Part shown: positions 43,567 to 57,015 of the stretch, in pieces | Position numbering within the stretch: position 1 is the stretch's first letter | Layout: every line of letters starts with the position of its first letter | Origin: Usnea hakonensis | Lineage: Eukaryota; Ascomycota; Lecanoromycetes; Lecanorales; Parmeliaceae | Assembly: GCA_013423325.1 (NCBI GenBank) | Contig: BLJB01000015.1 | Coordinates: 52,931 to 116,930, forward strand | Length of the DNA: 64,000 bases | Direction of reading: 5' to 3' | Made by a program: the position numbers and the translations under genes | The notes under the pieces: model-generated | What the model saw: the letters and a program-made list of their open reading frames with translations, nothing else | Databases searched by the model: none | What the model was told of the DNA's origin: nothing

Positions 43567-46500
43567 CTATTGCCTCCCGCCTGAGCCTCGAGAGACGTCT
43601 TGGATTTGTACATGCACTCTCAGCTCTTTTTCAACCATAAGGTCATATACCCCTCTCAAATCCGCCTCGTCCATCACTTTCTCACGTCCCAAGTGCTCAA
43701 AGGCAAGCATATACAAGTCTTTGGCCCAAGGGCAAGCGCCAAGGCTTCGCCAAAATACCGTTTTAGCTCTTTCCGGTTCAGATCTCGAAAGTTCGAATTG
43801 GAAATACAGTTTCCATAAGCCCGCGCAGTGTGCACCGCTATCGCTCTCGACAGCACGTTCAAACGTACTGCGAATGGTCGAAATGTTGCTGCCGAATGTG
43901 ACACCACGGTGCAACTCTGTATACACGGCGAAAAATTGTGGGATCACACTTTCTTGAGCTTTACTCTTTGTGCCACCGCTACTGCCCAGTATGACCTCCT
44001 TAACGATAGAACGCACCCGATCGTCGACGCGGAAACGAACTTCGTTCCAAGCATAAAGGGAGAGAAAGATCGTGTTCTGCGGGAATTGGGCTATTGTCTC
44101 CGCAAGGAATGAGCGAATATCGGATGGTTTAAAGGAATGAGTATGAGTGGCGTGATGATAAAGAAGTCGGGCAAAAGACTGGTGGAGGTACTCGTGGCTC
44201 GAAGAATTGGAAGGAATGTGGGCGGAAACAAGAGCGGTGTTTGACTTGAATTCCGAAGTCGCAGCGGATAAGGATTGGGCGTTTCTCAGATATGCGAATA
44301 GGAACAAACATTCGATGGCAAAGCTTGCTTGACTGTAGGCGCCCAACGATAGCATTTGATCACGGATGGCAATGAGAGACTGTAAAATTTCAGTTTAGTC
44401 TGTTGATCAAGAAGGTGTCAGTCTCACCCTTTCCGTTCGAAGCAGCAGAGCCGGCTTTGCTGAGCCTTGATCATCTGGCAGATGGACTTCTGCAACACGC
44501 GTCTGGATCTTTTCGTCTCCAAAAGCCAACAATCGCGTCAAAGCTTCTTGCGCAGAGTGTGCACTTAACGTCTCCCAGATCCAGGTGCGCCACAGCAGCA
44601 TGAAATCTCGTTGAGAGACTCCGTCGACTTTTTTGGCCATAGTAATTGACGTAGTGATGATAGCTTCGCCTTGCTTGGCATCTGCCAGGCGATACTCAAT
44701 GAGTGCATACGCATTGTAGAGACGGATGCTAAACGGTAGTTTCCGCAACACACTCTTCGCGGTTTTTCGTACTTCTTTCGGTGATATTCGTAGCTCCAAG
44801 GCAAGAACGTACAACGCAAGGCCTTCTCCCCCAGCGCCCTGGTTCGCGAGCGACTTGAGTAATCGAAGTACCCATGCCACCTCCACTGAGCTGCGATCTC
44901 CAAAACACTGCTCTTGCCATGTATCGAAGGCGGAAAACCACTGCTTTTCGGCAAAGAGGGTGTCTGAACAAACCTGATAATCGTGGACTGGAAATTGAAA
45001 CGGGGCCCGCGTGCCCAAATGCAGCCGAGAATGCTCCTTATCGGTACTGTACTGTTTCCCTAAGCTTCTGAGATGTTCGAGTGAACCCAAGTTCCAAGAG
45101 TCCTGGAGCTCACTATTCCACCGTAGGGCATCGTTACGGAGAAAGCAATCTCTTCCCCAAAGCCTTGGACGACTCTCATGCCCCTCCGCAGCAAAAGGTG
45201 GAAGACAGCAGAACGCAACGAAAGCGTCTAAGAGCAGTTGTTGACTAGATACTGATGGCGGATCAATGAGGTAACACCGAATATCAGAAAATAGAACGAT
45301 CCTGTATGGGTCGTTTTCCTCTACATCATCGATAGTGCGAGCAGGGTTTCGAGACAGCAAAGTATGCCATTGCTCAGAAGCAAGCCAACGGTCGTCGGTG
45401 TCATCCAAGTCATTCGCCGTTTCACCCTTTGACTGCGGCGGCTCTCCTTGCTTCTGGGAGAAGCTTGCCCAACCCTTGGCTCCCTCCTCGCCAACGCGTG
45501 GGACCTCACTATCCCAGAATTTTTCAAACATGGATATGGCGACTTCGCGAGACAACCCGTCCTTGTTATGGCTACTAGCCTGGAAAGAGATGGGCTTGAA
45601 GAAAACGAACTCAAGCAAAGCTTGCCATGCTGCAGTCGCATGTTCTGCGAAGCCGCCTTCTCTCATGAACAGAGTCATGCGAAGTACAAGATAAATTTCA
45701 ACCCCGAAAAGTTTGTTTTGCTCATCAAGGATCATCTCCGTGCTCGCTCTTGCCTGTTGGGTTAGGTTTAAGCAATCCAGGTAGACACTCTGCACTTGCT
45801 CAAATCTGAAGTCAGGGAAGCTCGTCTGCATAAAATCAAGGTACTTAGTCCACAATCGCAGATTTTTGGGGTCCTGTTGAAGTATGCTTCTCCAACAGGA
45901 TAAGACCTTGTCACTTCCCCAGACCCTAGTAGCTTCCTGCATCATGCCAAGCAACAAAACCTCGCGGCCCTCCGGATGTTTGACCTTTCGTAAAGCTTGT
46001 TCATATATAGAGACTTTGATCTCAGCATTACTACGTCTTTGAGCGTTAGTGAAACTTGCTCTTTCCAGTCCAAGTTCGCTGTCTTGGTGGTTGATCATAT
46101 CGACCCATGCCTCAAAGTTTGTTGGTTCTGCGTCTAACCTCCTGGACAATTGTACTCCTTTCTTAGCCATTTCGTCCAATAATAAAGGACGGCTACCCTC
46201 GGTGTCTTCTGAACACGATTCGTTGCTGTTGTAATTCAAGTCCAGTTCGGTAGGCTGTTCCTGGGATTTAGTCTTGCCTTTCACAGATCCACAATGCGCG
46301 CCATCTTCATCTGAGGACGACACGTGCAATCTATCAATCTTCCGCCTTGCCTTCGCTCTTCGAGCAGCGTCTAATGGAACGTAGTCGACGGCTGAGTCAA
46401 TGATAAGGTCCACCTCGTCTTGTGGCTTTATCTTCAACTCTCTTTCTGCCTCGTGGTCAAACTTCCAACGTGCATTTCTACTTCTTTTCTTCGGCAAGCC

Positions 46501-47010
46501 ATGTGTGTCGTCAGATAATACCATCCCTGTCTCAGTACTGACGGCCCGATCGATTCTCTGATTCGTGGGAGATCCGATAACATATCCGGCACCGAAACGG
46601 AGATACGACGCTATTGCATACCTATTAAGGGCGCCAAAGTTGAGATTATTAGAATCGCCTGTTCGATCGGTCACGAACGACCGGTATTTGCTCTCACCAT
46701 GCCCAAGATCTTGTCTTGCAGATTCCAAGTCTATATGACGATTGTTATCACTCTTCGTGCTGAGTCCATGGTGACTCCGAGGATGGCGTCGGCCCAAGGT
46801 TTGCTTATGAGCTTTCGACCTCGACACGAACTCACCCACAGCATCGTCTTCGTTTTCAGGAAGTCGGTTAAGGTTGCCAGTAACGCCAGTGTCTTGACCT
46901 CGACTTTGCGACTGTGAGTTTGACTTGAAGCTTGCGAATTTTGGTACCTCCGTCTTTCTCGTATGTTTACCATCGCGATCCCGACGAGTAGTAATAGATT
47001 CAGTTGTCAT
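43567..47010 (-). CDS. nrde2: Nrde2 homologue (nuclear RNA surveillance / RNAi factor)
   Basis: Minus-strand exons 47010..44428 and 44379..43567 give 1131 aa. The intron (48 bp) joins LLRTER to SLIAIRDQM in phase 0. The N-terminus carries VPKFASF, the conserved start of the family. The first 270 residues are basic, Arg/Ser/Lys-rich and disordered. From about 310 onward the protein is built of HAT/TPR-like helical repeats: LSRRLDAEPTNFEAWVDMIN, IYEQALRKVKHPEGREVLLL, DPKNLRLWTKYLDFMQ. The NRDE-2 family interacts with the Mtr4-type exosome helicase (Mtl1 in fission yeast) and is involved in nuclear RNA decay, splicing fidelity and small-RNA silencing. It is transcribed divergently from utp10. 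Confidence 0.92.
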
Positions 47011-47300
47011 GCTGACGTTGTATTACTTATGAGACCTTCTCTGCCATGGAACTTGCTGGGGTAAGTCCAACTTTTCCCCTCCTTGCACAAAATTCCGCTG
47101 TCGAGGATTCATTCAATTGAGCAAGGATCATACTGGCCTGCAAGGCTGGAAGCAGACCTCCCCTCGGCTCGGCCCGGCCCGGTCTTCCGATCAATTTACC
47201 AGGTTTTTGAAAAACAGTACTCAAGACACTTACTTTAATTTTTTTAAGCAAAACGTGAAAGGAGTTCCAACGCCTTTGGAATATCCCTTTTACAAAAAGC
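47011..47300. promoter_or_regulatory. Bidirectional promoter region between nrde2 and utp10
   Basis: Only 290 bp separate the two start codons. It contains a direct GGCTCGGCCCGGCCCGGTC-type GC patch at 47158-47176 and an A/T-rich run at 47230-47250. Both genes act in nuclear RNA metabolism, so shared regulation is plausible but not shown. Confidence 0.65.
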
Positions 47301-50300
47301 ATGGCAACAGCATTGGCCTCACAGCTGGCCCAGATTCGCGCAAAATCTACCAATGCTCTTGATCTCAAAGCCCAAAGGAAAGCACATTCGCGATCCCTTC
47401 TGTACGAATCAGGATTCGCAGCAACCCAGGACTTCGACTCTTTATACCAGATATGCTATGAGGGCTTCCAGGAACTTTGTCTTCTGGACTCGAGGTTCGC
47501 TGGATTTGCCAACAATCTCTTCAGTGAACAGAGTAAGCAGGAAGACCGAACACAGATGACTGCTGCCCAGAATCAGCAGCTTGATGCTGTCCTTGAGGAA
47601 TTCTTACATCTGGTTGGTAGTAAGTTGCTGTTAAAGCCAGCCCTTAAAGCTGTGGAATGGCTCGTCAGACGTTTCAGGTCAGTTGAAGGCTGCCTTCTGT
47701 TTACTTCGACCTGACAAGCTATCTCGATAGGGTGCACCAAAATAATACCATGTGCCTGGTTTTGGCGTTTCTCCCATTTCACACCAGTCCGATAGTACCT
47801 ACCGTGCTCTCTCTCATAACCGACGATTTATCGCCTACTCTTAGATTTCTTCATCCCTACGTTCAATCTCTTGCCAGTCCTCCTCATCATGCAATCGTAC
47901 ATGCTGCGTCCACAAATCGTCAATTATTCACCGCTATGAGTGCTTTCGTACTGAAGTCTAGCCACCTAGGTCTCCAACATCCTATCTTGTATTCATTCTG
48001 GGCGTCAGTTGCTGCTGAAGCCGTAGCTGCGATGCTTGATAGGGGTCAGTCTGCTAGACGCGAGGCACAGAAGCAAAATCATGAAGACATCGTTCTGCTC
48101 TTGTTGCCCATCCTCAACGATGGTCTCTGCGCTGATAATGTACCGGACGTTCGCGTCGGATGCTATATGATTTTGACAATCTTAGCCTCCAAAGCCAGCC
48201 TGGATGATGCTGTAACGTCCGTAATGATGGAAGCAGTCACGTCCGAATGGGCTCAGACTTCCCACGCAGGACTGATATGCCTGAGCGTTCTGGCTGAGCA
48301 TAAGCGAACAGCGGGTCTACCCAAAAAAGCCTTCAGAGCCATCATCGCGCTTGAACGCCTGGATGACGACCTTATGGAACTCAATACGCAATACCAAATT
48401 GACAAACTCGTGCTAGGTGTCGCGCTCGGTATTGTCTCAGGACTTGAGGATGCTCAGGACGCACGCGGCCTGCGGCTTCTGAGAACCCTACTGGAAGCCA
48501 AAATCATGAGTGATGCTTCCATCAAGTCTGTGATCATATCGCTCATCTCTAGGTTTCAGATGACAACGCCAAATCTAAATTCGAGATTCGACGTACAAGG
48601 GTCATTGGCGGATCTTGTTCTTCGTCTGCACGATTCGAAAGATATTGGGGCTATTATACACAGCTCTATGGCAGAATCAAACTTTGGCTGGGGTTCTCTG
48701 GAACAGGAACTCCAATCGGTAATTCGTAGCGAAGACAGCACGCCCGAGCACTTTGTCGAAGATGTGGGCACGAAAGATGCGGATGGTCATACCACAGAAG
48801 GCGATTTTGAGACGCTGACGAGCCGAATCCCAACGCGGACAGCCTATGAAATATCATTCCTGTCCCACTCAGACTCATACGTCTATAGCAGCCTAGCACA
48901 CGCTTTTCTCTCCATCTACACATCTACAATCGACCTAGAAAGGTTTTCTGATCTACCGGTCCTTCGGAAGACTCTAGGGATGACTGAGCCACTTTTCCTT
49001 TCATTCTTTGTGCGAATATGGTGCGGACATGGTCCAGCGAAAGCGAGAACAGCAGCGATATGGACTGTGGTGGAGTACCTTAGAACAGAGACTCTTGCGG
49101 CGGATGTACAGATGTTACTGCCGTACATACTGTATGCGCTAGCTGATATATCTTCCAGCGTCCGCCGCGCAGCGGCAGAACTTGTCTTGGTCCTAGCGTC
49201 TGCCTACCGGACGATGGCGGATAAGGGTATTCGAGATGCAGATAAACCAATATTGGGTCAGCAGCAGATATATGGCCAAGGCAGTGAAACTCAAGCAGTG
49301 ATATGGCTGTCCAACAAGGAGGCCGCCCGCACCATCGTGGATCTAATGGTCCCAGGTTTGGAAGAATGCATCCTTGACGGTAGCTACGTGTCTCAGCTCC
49401 TTTCTGATAACCTGAACGGCCCATCCCTGAGCCAAGGTTCCAAAACTATCCAAAAGGAATTAAAGAAGTCTCTACGGCTAGCTCTGCTCAGCAGTATCTG
49501 CAGCCATGTTCTGTATACACCGTTGTTTACGGTCAAATTTCGCCTACTAAAGATGCTGAACCAAGTCCCCAAGGTGGGTGGCGTTTCGCGCACTAAATTA
49601 CTGCGTCCTCTCTTATCAATCGTTATGAAACGAGGTCAACTCGAACTCGAACGCATCTGCGACGAGGAGCACCTTAGTTTATCGGAATTACTCGACAGAG
49701 TAGTTAACATCGTTGTTCCAGGTGATCGTGAGGGTATTCAAGCCTTGAAGTCTATCATCGAGCCTCAGGACATCCTGGATTTTCCAAGTCTCAGAGTCGC
49801 AGCATTGCACCGTCTACAGACCATTTGGACGTCCATCAAAGTCGATCTTCAACATTCGTTGGCAAAAACCTTGCTTGAGTCCGCAGCTGGCAATTTAGGA
49901 TCCGGAGCAAAAAGCGATCAAGATAATGAAGCTATAGAGACTCTACGAACATTGCCACTATCTAATGCTATACTCCAATCATTTTTGGAAGATCTGCCCT
50001 CTATTTCGAGTAAAATACAGGACACGCTGCCAGTGTTGAAGCGCAGGCGGACAATCCACAGCCATTCGAATGAATCTGGCGCGCCCAGTGAACGCACTTC
50101 CGCGTCGGTCGTCAGGCAATCTACATTTGTCCTCGAACTGGTAGGAGATGCCAAAATTGAGCGGCGCCATGAACTCTTAGGATGCCTTTTTCAGATCGTG
50201 CGGGACTTGCAGCGTGCTCAGAGCTTTCCGGTAACAGCTGTAGGCTATATGCAAGTGTTGGCCTTAGAAAGCATGCTTGCCATCGTGAAGAACGCCGACG

Positions 50301-53163
50301 TACGTACTCATGAAAGCTACGGCGTGAAACCACGTTTACTAGGACGCTGACTTTGGGCAGACAACCACGGGCTTACAGGTTGATTACGCATCGATACGAC
50401 CAGACATTCTGATTGACTGTATCAGGACAACGACGAATCCTCAAGTGCGCAACTCCGCTCTGTTACTAGTTTCAGCTCTCGCCAAGGTCACCCCAGAATT
50501 GATTTTGCACTGCATTATGCCTGTTTTTACATTCATGGGTACCAATGTCCTACGTCAGGATGACGAGTACTCCGCATATGTAGTAAAACAGGTGAGGTAT
50601 TTACACAATGGTTCGTTGAACTCAAAACTAACAGAGATACAGACCATGGAATCGATTATCCCATGTCTAGTACAATCACTACGCAAACGAAAGGATAGCC
50701 CACTTCTGGGTGTCTCTGAGCTGCTGCTGAGTTTCGTCGCTGCCTATGAACACATACCACCCCCACGACGACTCGATCTCTTTTTATCACTCGTAAACAA
50801 AGCTGGTCCTTCCGACTACCTCTTCGCTTTGATCACAATTTTGTTGGACAAATATCCGGGCGATAGAAGTGTAATGCAATTTGCGACCGATCTCACCAGC
50901 CGCTACAAGGTGAAGACGCGCCTCCAGGTATGATTGTTTGAGAAGCTACGAGAAAAGCGCTCTAATGTTATACAGGCGGTGAAACAGCTTCTAGATGTAA
51001 TCCTAGATGCTCGGAATCCAAGACCAACCTTCTCAACGTCCTTATTGCAGCTCGGCGACATTGACGGAGCCATTTCCAACGTACTCCCAATCACACCTAC
51101 AATTCTTAGCGACACAAATATGAGTCTCAAGGTTTCCAGAAAACTAGCGGACGGCGGTGAAGACGTTAGAGACATCCGCGCTTTATTTACAGATATCCTT
51201 GAGACCACATTGATTCTTTCCGAACAATACGTAGGGACCAAAGGATGTCAGTAGCCCCAGCAATGTAGACAAAATCATTCATCGCTGACTGAGTTCCAGT
51301 GAGTGTAGTATGTATGCAACTGTTGGATGTATCTTTGAGGCTACTTCCCATATCCGAATTGATCCAAAGCTTTCGGAATCTACTGGCACGGACGGAGAGT
51401 CAAGTACGTAGCTACTCCATTTACTTGAAACCTCATAGCTTACGCTCTCCAGATCCGCCAGCAAGTACTTCGATCATTCGAAAGTCGTCTCAACGATAGC
51501 AGACTCGACATGGAAGAAGCACAGGCCGCATGTCTGGCGTTCCTCCCCCCTCTCGGCTCCATCATTAACGAGTCTCCCGACGCTTCACTAAAGCAGACAG
51601 CTGTTGCTTGTACAGGTCGTATCGCAGGACTGTTCGGCAAGAAGGATGTTGCTGCCATCATTACCAGTGCCAGAATCGTTGCCGGGGACGAATGCCTAAA
51701 AGCGAGCGAAAGCAGTCTTCGAACTACCTCTATATTGTGTCTCGCAACAATGCTCGAAGTGTCAAGCGATGGCTTCATTTCCATCTTACCGCTTGCTCTT
51801 CCCAAAGCAATGGACAATTTGGCGACCAGCATTCGAGAGAATACAGGAAGTGATGCTCTGCACAATGCAGTCTATTCATTTCTCTGCGTGATTATCCTTT
51901 ACATGCCATGGATGCTTACAGGCGCCGATCTGGACTCTGTGCTGAGGCTATCGTTTGAGTCGGCTAACGCTGAAATGGGTGTTGAGTGTGATCGGAGTCG
52001 CGTTGAAGCTCTGCGACTCGTGCCTAGAAGGGTGGAAGCGAAGGACTGCATGGGTACTCTAGGTAGGACTTGGACGATTGCGATGACCGAGGGACCCCTG
52101 GTAAGTCCAAAAAGTGACCTTGAAGTTGGCCACGTGTACTAAAGTAGAGGAAGGCTGTTCAGGAGTACCTTGAAATGTTGCGTCTCACAATTGACCGCCT
52201 TCCTAAACCGATGATTGTTCAACATTCAGAAAGCTTGGAAGGTTTGTTCCTTGGGGTTTTTGACCTACGAAGAATCCAGCTGTCAACGCTTACTGGTCAT
52301 CATTTCGACTTGAGTGAGATTCGAAAGGTCGAGGACGTCATCAGTGAAACCGCAATGTCTATGGTCTACAAATGCAATGACGCAACGTTTAGACCTATTT
52401 TCGCGCGCATGTTGGAATGGACCACCTTTTCAACATCAAAGAAGGACAAGAAAGCTACTTTTCATAGGCAGACAACGTGGTACACCTTCCTTGTCAAGTT
52501 CTTCGGCAGTCTCAAGGTTTGTGCGTGGAATACGACTCGAAATTGAGATTGCTGATTATGGTACTTAAAGTCTATTGTCACCAATTACGCTACTTTCATC
52601 ATAGACGATGCTGTAGAGATACTCAAGGATGAATCTTTCGATGACGAAGACTATTGTTCACTATGGCGACAAGTCATTTTTACTCTCCAGTGCACCTTCG
52701 AGCACGACCAAGATGGTGTGATTCGTTCTGTTTTCCGAGCAAGATTTGAAAGCTGACCCATCCAGACTTCTACCAGTCGCCCTCCCATTTCGCGCCCATC
52801 TCGAACGCAATTCTGGGCCAAATTCATAACGCCCAGAACGTCTCCCTTCTCCCGGAGCTAATTTCTGCGATAATCGAGCTGGCGGTCGCTGCGGAGTCCG
52901 CAACCCACCATCAGGAGATGAATGCTGCCATACTGGAATCTATGAGGTCCGATAGAGCAGCGGTTCGTCTGGCTGCTGTACAGACTGAGCGAGCCTTGAC
53001 GGAGAGGCTAGGAGAGGAGTGGCTTGCTTTACTACCGGAGATGCTACCCTTCATTGGTGAAGCATTGGAAGATGATGATGAGATGGTGGAGAAAGAAGCA
53101 CAGAGGTGGGTGGTGGTGATCGAGCGGGTACTGGGGGAGAGCCTCAATCCAATGCTACAGTGA
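47301..53163 (+). CDS. utp10: U3 snoRNP / small-subunit processome component Utp10 (HEATR1)
   Basis: Ten exons, 47301..47677, 47731..50299, 50361..50591, 50643..50927, 50976..51246, 51300..51403, 51453..52100, 52163..52516, 52571..52715 and 52766..53163, give 1793 aa, the usual length. The N-terminus matches Utp10 (ASQLAQIRAKSTNALDLKAQ, QICYEGFQELC, LLLKPALKAVEWLVRRFRVH). The whole protein is alpha-helical with HEAT-repeat character. The C-terminal third carries the BP28CT-type region, ending EDDDEMVEKEAQRWVVVIERVLGE. Utp10 belongs to the t-UTP subcomplex that binds nascent 35S pre-rRNA and supports rDNA transcription and 18S maturation in the nucleolus. All introns are short GT..AG. The donor at 51247 is supported by frame only. 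Confidence 0.93.
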
Positions 53164-53570
53164 AATAGACTCTGCAAAAATTGTGGAGGGAGAATCCTCA
53201 GACACGTCTCCAAGGCTAAAATGAATGAAGTAGCCGTCAGATTGAACACTGCGCAGCCCTCCTGTTCTGCTTGCCAGGCATCTCTTTCACGCTCCCAATA
53301 TCCACTTGTGTATCTATCAAATACCCAGGACTCGGTCCATTGATCGAGGCCTTCACACCCATGTTGAATACCACATTGCCATGGGCTCATAAAATGGCTG
53401 TTTTACAATGTATCAAAGCCTCATGATGGTGAGGAATTATCTGAACAAGGGTAGCAGTGCAATGTGATCATTCTTTGGGTGAATTTTCTCAGGTACGCTG
53501 TCTAGGTGTCATTGCACATCAACGATTTCAGTATTCAATCCCACTCGCGCTTGCACGACTTTCCCCATGC
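53164..53570. other. Convergent 3' intergenic region
   Basis: About 400 bp between utp10 and the minus-strand RNR inhibitor gene. Nothing gene-like is seen. Confidence 0.6.
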
Positions 53571-54305
53571 TTACGTCTCATCCGCATGACCCCAATCCTT
53601 TCCCCACTCATCCGGGCGGAAGAAATCGGCATCCCCGAAATCTCCAACATCGATCATCTCGAGCTCCTTCAGTTCATACCGTTCGCGTGTGGGCTTCCTT
53701 CTCGTCCTGGGCACGGCGATGGGCCTCAACTGATCCAGGTTCGGCATTCTTGTATGACTGAAAGGGGGAAACGACCGAGGAGAGAGAGGTTGCAGCTCCA
53801 CGTCCAACTCGTCTTCGTCGTCCGTGCGACGGCGTTTGAGACCGGTCACCTCGGGCACAGTGACCATATATCGAAGGGAATCGGAGGATGAGTTGGATTC
53901 TTGACTTGACAAAACCCCCCAGTCATCGTTTTCAAAGTGCAAGGGCGGGAGATCCTCTTTGGACGGGACCGGGTGCGAATTGTGACTGGCAATGTTGAGG
54001 ATGCTGCAATATGGGACCAGGTCGGAGAAGCGGCGTAGAAGGGGGCCGCCGCTGCGCTCCGGAGGCAGGCAATTGCAGGTTTTAGGGAGGCAGTACGACG
54101 GCTTTCGCTGCGTCCGGTATCCTTCAGGAACAGATTTTCGCACACGCATACCAACGTTCAACAGAGAGGATTGTATCGTGGTTGGAAGGGAGGGCGTGGG
54201 TACCTGGGCACAATTTGTGGGAACATTATCTTGGGTGTTTCCACCAGAACCGAAGCTGATGCTAGGCTGAAAAGGGCGCTTGAAGGAGCGTCTTGTAGTC
54301 GACAT
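53571..54305 (-). CDS. Ribonucleotide reductase inhibitor of the Spd1/Dif1 type
   Basis: Single exon, 244 aa, starting at MSTTRRSFKRPFQPSI. An upstream in-frame ATG at 54332 would add nine residues. The diagnostic segment is SSLLNVGMRVRKSVPEGYRT at about residues 48-67, the Hug-type motif of the small intrinsically disordered proteins that bind and restrain ribonucleotide reductase or control its nuclear import. A second conserved part is the acidic C-terminal DVGDFGDADFFRPDEW. The rest is Pro/Ser-rich. The family lowers dNTP supply outside S phase and is usually removed by ubiquitin-mediated degradation after DNA damage. I assign the family from the motif. Whether this copy inhibits or relocalises RNR cannot be told. 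Confidence 0.75.
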   Translation of the reverse strand: MSTTRRSFKRPFQPSISFGSGGNTQDNVPTNCAQVPTPSLPTTIQSSLLNVGMRVRKSVPEGYRTQRKPSYCLPKTCNCLPPERSGGPLLRRFSDLVPYCSILNIASHNSHPVPSKEDLPPLHFENDDWGVLSSQESNSSSDSLRYMVTVPEVTGLKRRRTDDEDELDVELQPLSPRSFPPFSHTRMPNLDQLRPIAVPRTRRKPTRERYELKELEMIDVGDFGDADFFRPDEWGKDWGHADET

Positions 54306-54626
54306 GGTGTTGATTTGTTGTAGAGGTCGCACGTTCCAACTTGTGACGATGAGGTTGAGAACGCGGTGGCTGGTAATGAACGCGCTCTCCCAACGCTAGC
54401 TGCTAGCGTGTCGGACTAAAGGCTTTATCTGGGGAACATACTCGAGATTACTACTACGTTGTCCTGCTCATGTCAAGACTTTCTTTCGAAGCTAATAACT
54501 TTTGTCTACTTTCTATGGTAGAGTGTAATGTATCTCCGGCCATGCCATGCCCATCTTTACACTTACTGGGCTTAGCTGATACCCACAGACAGCAAGCATA
54601 ATTACACACAGGAAAAGCCGTGGAGG
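54306..54626. other. Intergenic region
   Basis: About 320 bp between the 3' end of the carrier gene and the start of the RNR inhibitor gene, both on the minus strand. It contains the promoter of the latter. An inverted repeat, GCTAGCTGCTAGC, lies at 54397-54409. Confidence 0.55.
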
Positions 54627-56539
54627 TTATCGTTGCGCCCATTCCACAACCTCCAATGCACACATTACCAGTATCAGAGTGGATGGCAGGATCCAGATTA
54701 CGTAGCTCTGAACCAAAAGTCTTGACATTGTACCCATGTAGACGTTGTTGATCTGGCAAATCTGCGCCAGTTGCAGTGCGCTGGGCGCTCCGGTGATCAA
54801 AAAGCAAACGATCACGAATATCGGGTCATCAAGTATGCTGATAGGTACGTACTTTGCGGTCACTGCCAGCAGAGGAGCAATGATGATAAAGGGCAGCAGC
54901 ATCCTGCTAAGAATAGAAGCGATAAGAAGCTTCGTCTCTTCTCGTTCGTCTTCTTTGGTGTGTCCTGGATCTGCCGGGAGTGTGTTGCGCGCTAGATTGC
55001 CGCCAAGCACGACCAGGATCAATGGGACGGCTACTCCTCCACTTTGTTGTATGGCACTAGTAACAGAGTTTTTAAAGAAGGTGCCTCTCGCGAAGAAGAA
55101 CCTCTGTAGATCCGGAATGGAGGCAACAATGATCGCCACCAACATTGCCCATAGTGGGGGATTCATGAACGCCCAGACTCCAAGCAAAGATTTTCCCATC
55201 ATGGTTCCAACCTGAGTCATGCCCCGCTGGAAGAAAGCTGGCAAGGCCCCAAAAACTGACCTGGAGATTCCTGAAAAGAATTGAGCAACTGCACGTAAGA
55301 GTTTCTGCATCACCATTCGACATCGGATTGGGATCCTTCTCAGCCCTTGCGGGACATCTCCATCCATCGGGTCTTTACTTAGCCATCCGGAAGGGAGAGA
55401 CATCATCCGTCCTGCAGGTTTGATATTACCGTTTGCAGGGGTCGGCAAAATGTCAGTATTTGGTCCAGTGTTATTTAGACCACCGCTCGATACTGAAGAG
55501 AACGAAGAGCTATGCCGCTGATGCTCCACCGGCGTCTGTTGTCCTGGCCATTCGGATCTATATTCTGAGCCCCTTGCAATTTTCTTGCGGTCCCGCTCGT
55601 TTTCAACCCTGGTATCATCAGAACCACTGACGTTCTGTTCATCCCCTTCTTCATCAGTCGCGGTACCCCTCATAAGAGGCTCGCTTTCCCCCGGTTCTGC
55701 CTCTCCGTTCTCAAGGCGCGAATGGGCGTTCTCGGTAGTGCCTTCGACCTTCTCCGCTGGTGCGAGAAGGACGTTGTAGCCCCAACTCCACCTGAGCAAT
55801 TGTCCAAGCTGTTGAAAGATCAACAAGTACAAGATTCCGCGGGCGGCAACCTCGTCATCATTGTCCATAGGGATTTTGTTCCAATGTAGTCCCTTGATAG
55901 TCTGTGAGAGCGATAAGACCAAGGATATTGGCAGGGAATTTGAATTTCCAAAGACCTGACATATGAACTTAGCGGGACTCGTGGGCAGAGAGGTTGATGG
56001 CTCACCCCCATAGCGATCACATAATTTCGAGGTCTCTTTGAAAAGCCAAAGGCCTTGGACACAGCGATGGAACAAAGGTATGAAATTAATGTCTGGACTA
56101 CAAAAATCAGGGGAATGATCGCAAGGTCCGCAAGTTTGTCTGTCGTCAATTGAGAGGCCAGCTTTGTGAAAACTATAAGAATGATTAGCGACGAATTCAC
56201 AGCTGAGCGCTTAGGCATACTGAGGCACGGGGTAAAGACGGCGACGTTGAGTTCAGCGGCAAACTTCTGCATCTCTGCCGGGAACATGCCCTGGCGGGCT
56301 ATGATGTAGCCTGGCAAGCTGACACAAACCACCTCCAAGACAGCTTCGAATACAAGTAGAGTGAGACGAGGTAGCGCGGGATGCGAGGAGTGGGGAGGGG
56401 GCGAAGTCGAAGACAGTTGGGCTTGGTTCATGGCCGGCTGCATCGATATGCCGGGGACTGCTTGCATGTTGAGACTCGAAAATGATGTCTCCATGAGATT
56501 GGCATGATGGAAGGAAATTGGAGAGGTAAAGAATGGCAT
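54627..56539 (-). CDS. Auxin-efflux-carrier / PIN-like transporter (Ecm3-like)
   Basis: Minus-strand exons 56539..56221, 56172..56006 and 55955..54627 give 604 aa. Introns have GTATGC..ATAG and GTGAGC..TCAG ends. The topology is typical: about five N-terminal helices (LTLLVFEAVLEVVCVSLPGY, FTKLASQLT, LAIIPLIFVVQTLISYLCSI, NYVIAMGVFGNSNSLPISLV, GILYLLIFQQLGQLLRWSW), a hydrophilic loop of about 200 residues, and five C-terminal helices (NPPLWAMLVAIIVASIPDLQ, GVAVPLILVVLGGNLA, LLPFIIIAPLLAVTAKY and others). GNSNSLP is the conserved core motif. Yeast relatives sit in the ER membrane. The substrate in fungi is unknown. Start choice is uncertain: METSFSSLNMQ (56494) or an upstream ATG (56608) are alternatives. 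Confidence 0.9.
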
Positions 56540-56935
56540 AGTGTGAGTGGTTTGCCGCGCTTGCCTTTCACCACAGGAAGAAAAGACAAGCCTGCGTTCA
56601 CACCTCACGCGTATGATTTAGAGGCAACCATTTTGGGCGGAAGACTTAGATGTCATTGGCTTGAAGCGTAAGCCAGTGAACATTTTTTAAATTCGGCAGG
56701 CAATGGGAGGACGTTTTAAAGGGTGCAGGATAAACAAAAAATTTACGGTGGAAAAAAGATTGAGAATCCTTGAAGTTGAGTCCGAAAACGCCGTTCCGCT
56801 AAAGCCTACCTACTCCGTAATCGTCCGGCAATTCCGATACTTTTTGCAAAACCACTGGCGGGAGCGCGAAACTAGCAGCCGGCCCCGCGCTTTTTTGCCG
56901 GGACCACCGCTAAATGCACATAGAGCCTAATTTGT
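56540..56935. other. Promoter side of the carrier gene and transition to the AT-rich block
   Basis: Normal-composition sequence that holds the carrier's promoter. No gene is supported; a 75-codon frame at 56703-56930 is without features. GC content drops sharply after about 56936. Confidence 0.55.
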
Positions 56936-57015
56936 TGTCTACGTATATATATTTACGTAGCTATTTACGTGGCAACTATAATTGAAAAATCTTTAAATAG
57001 CTAGTATTATAATGA

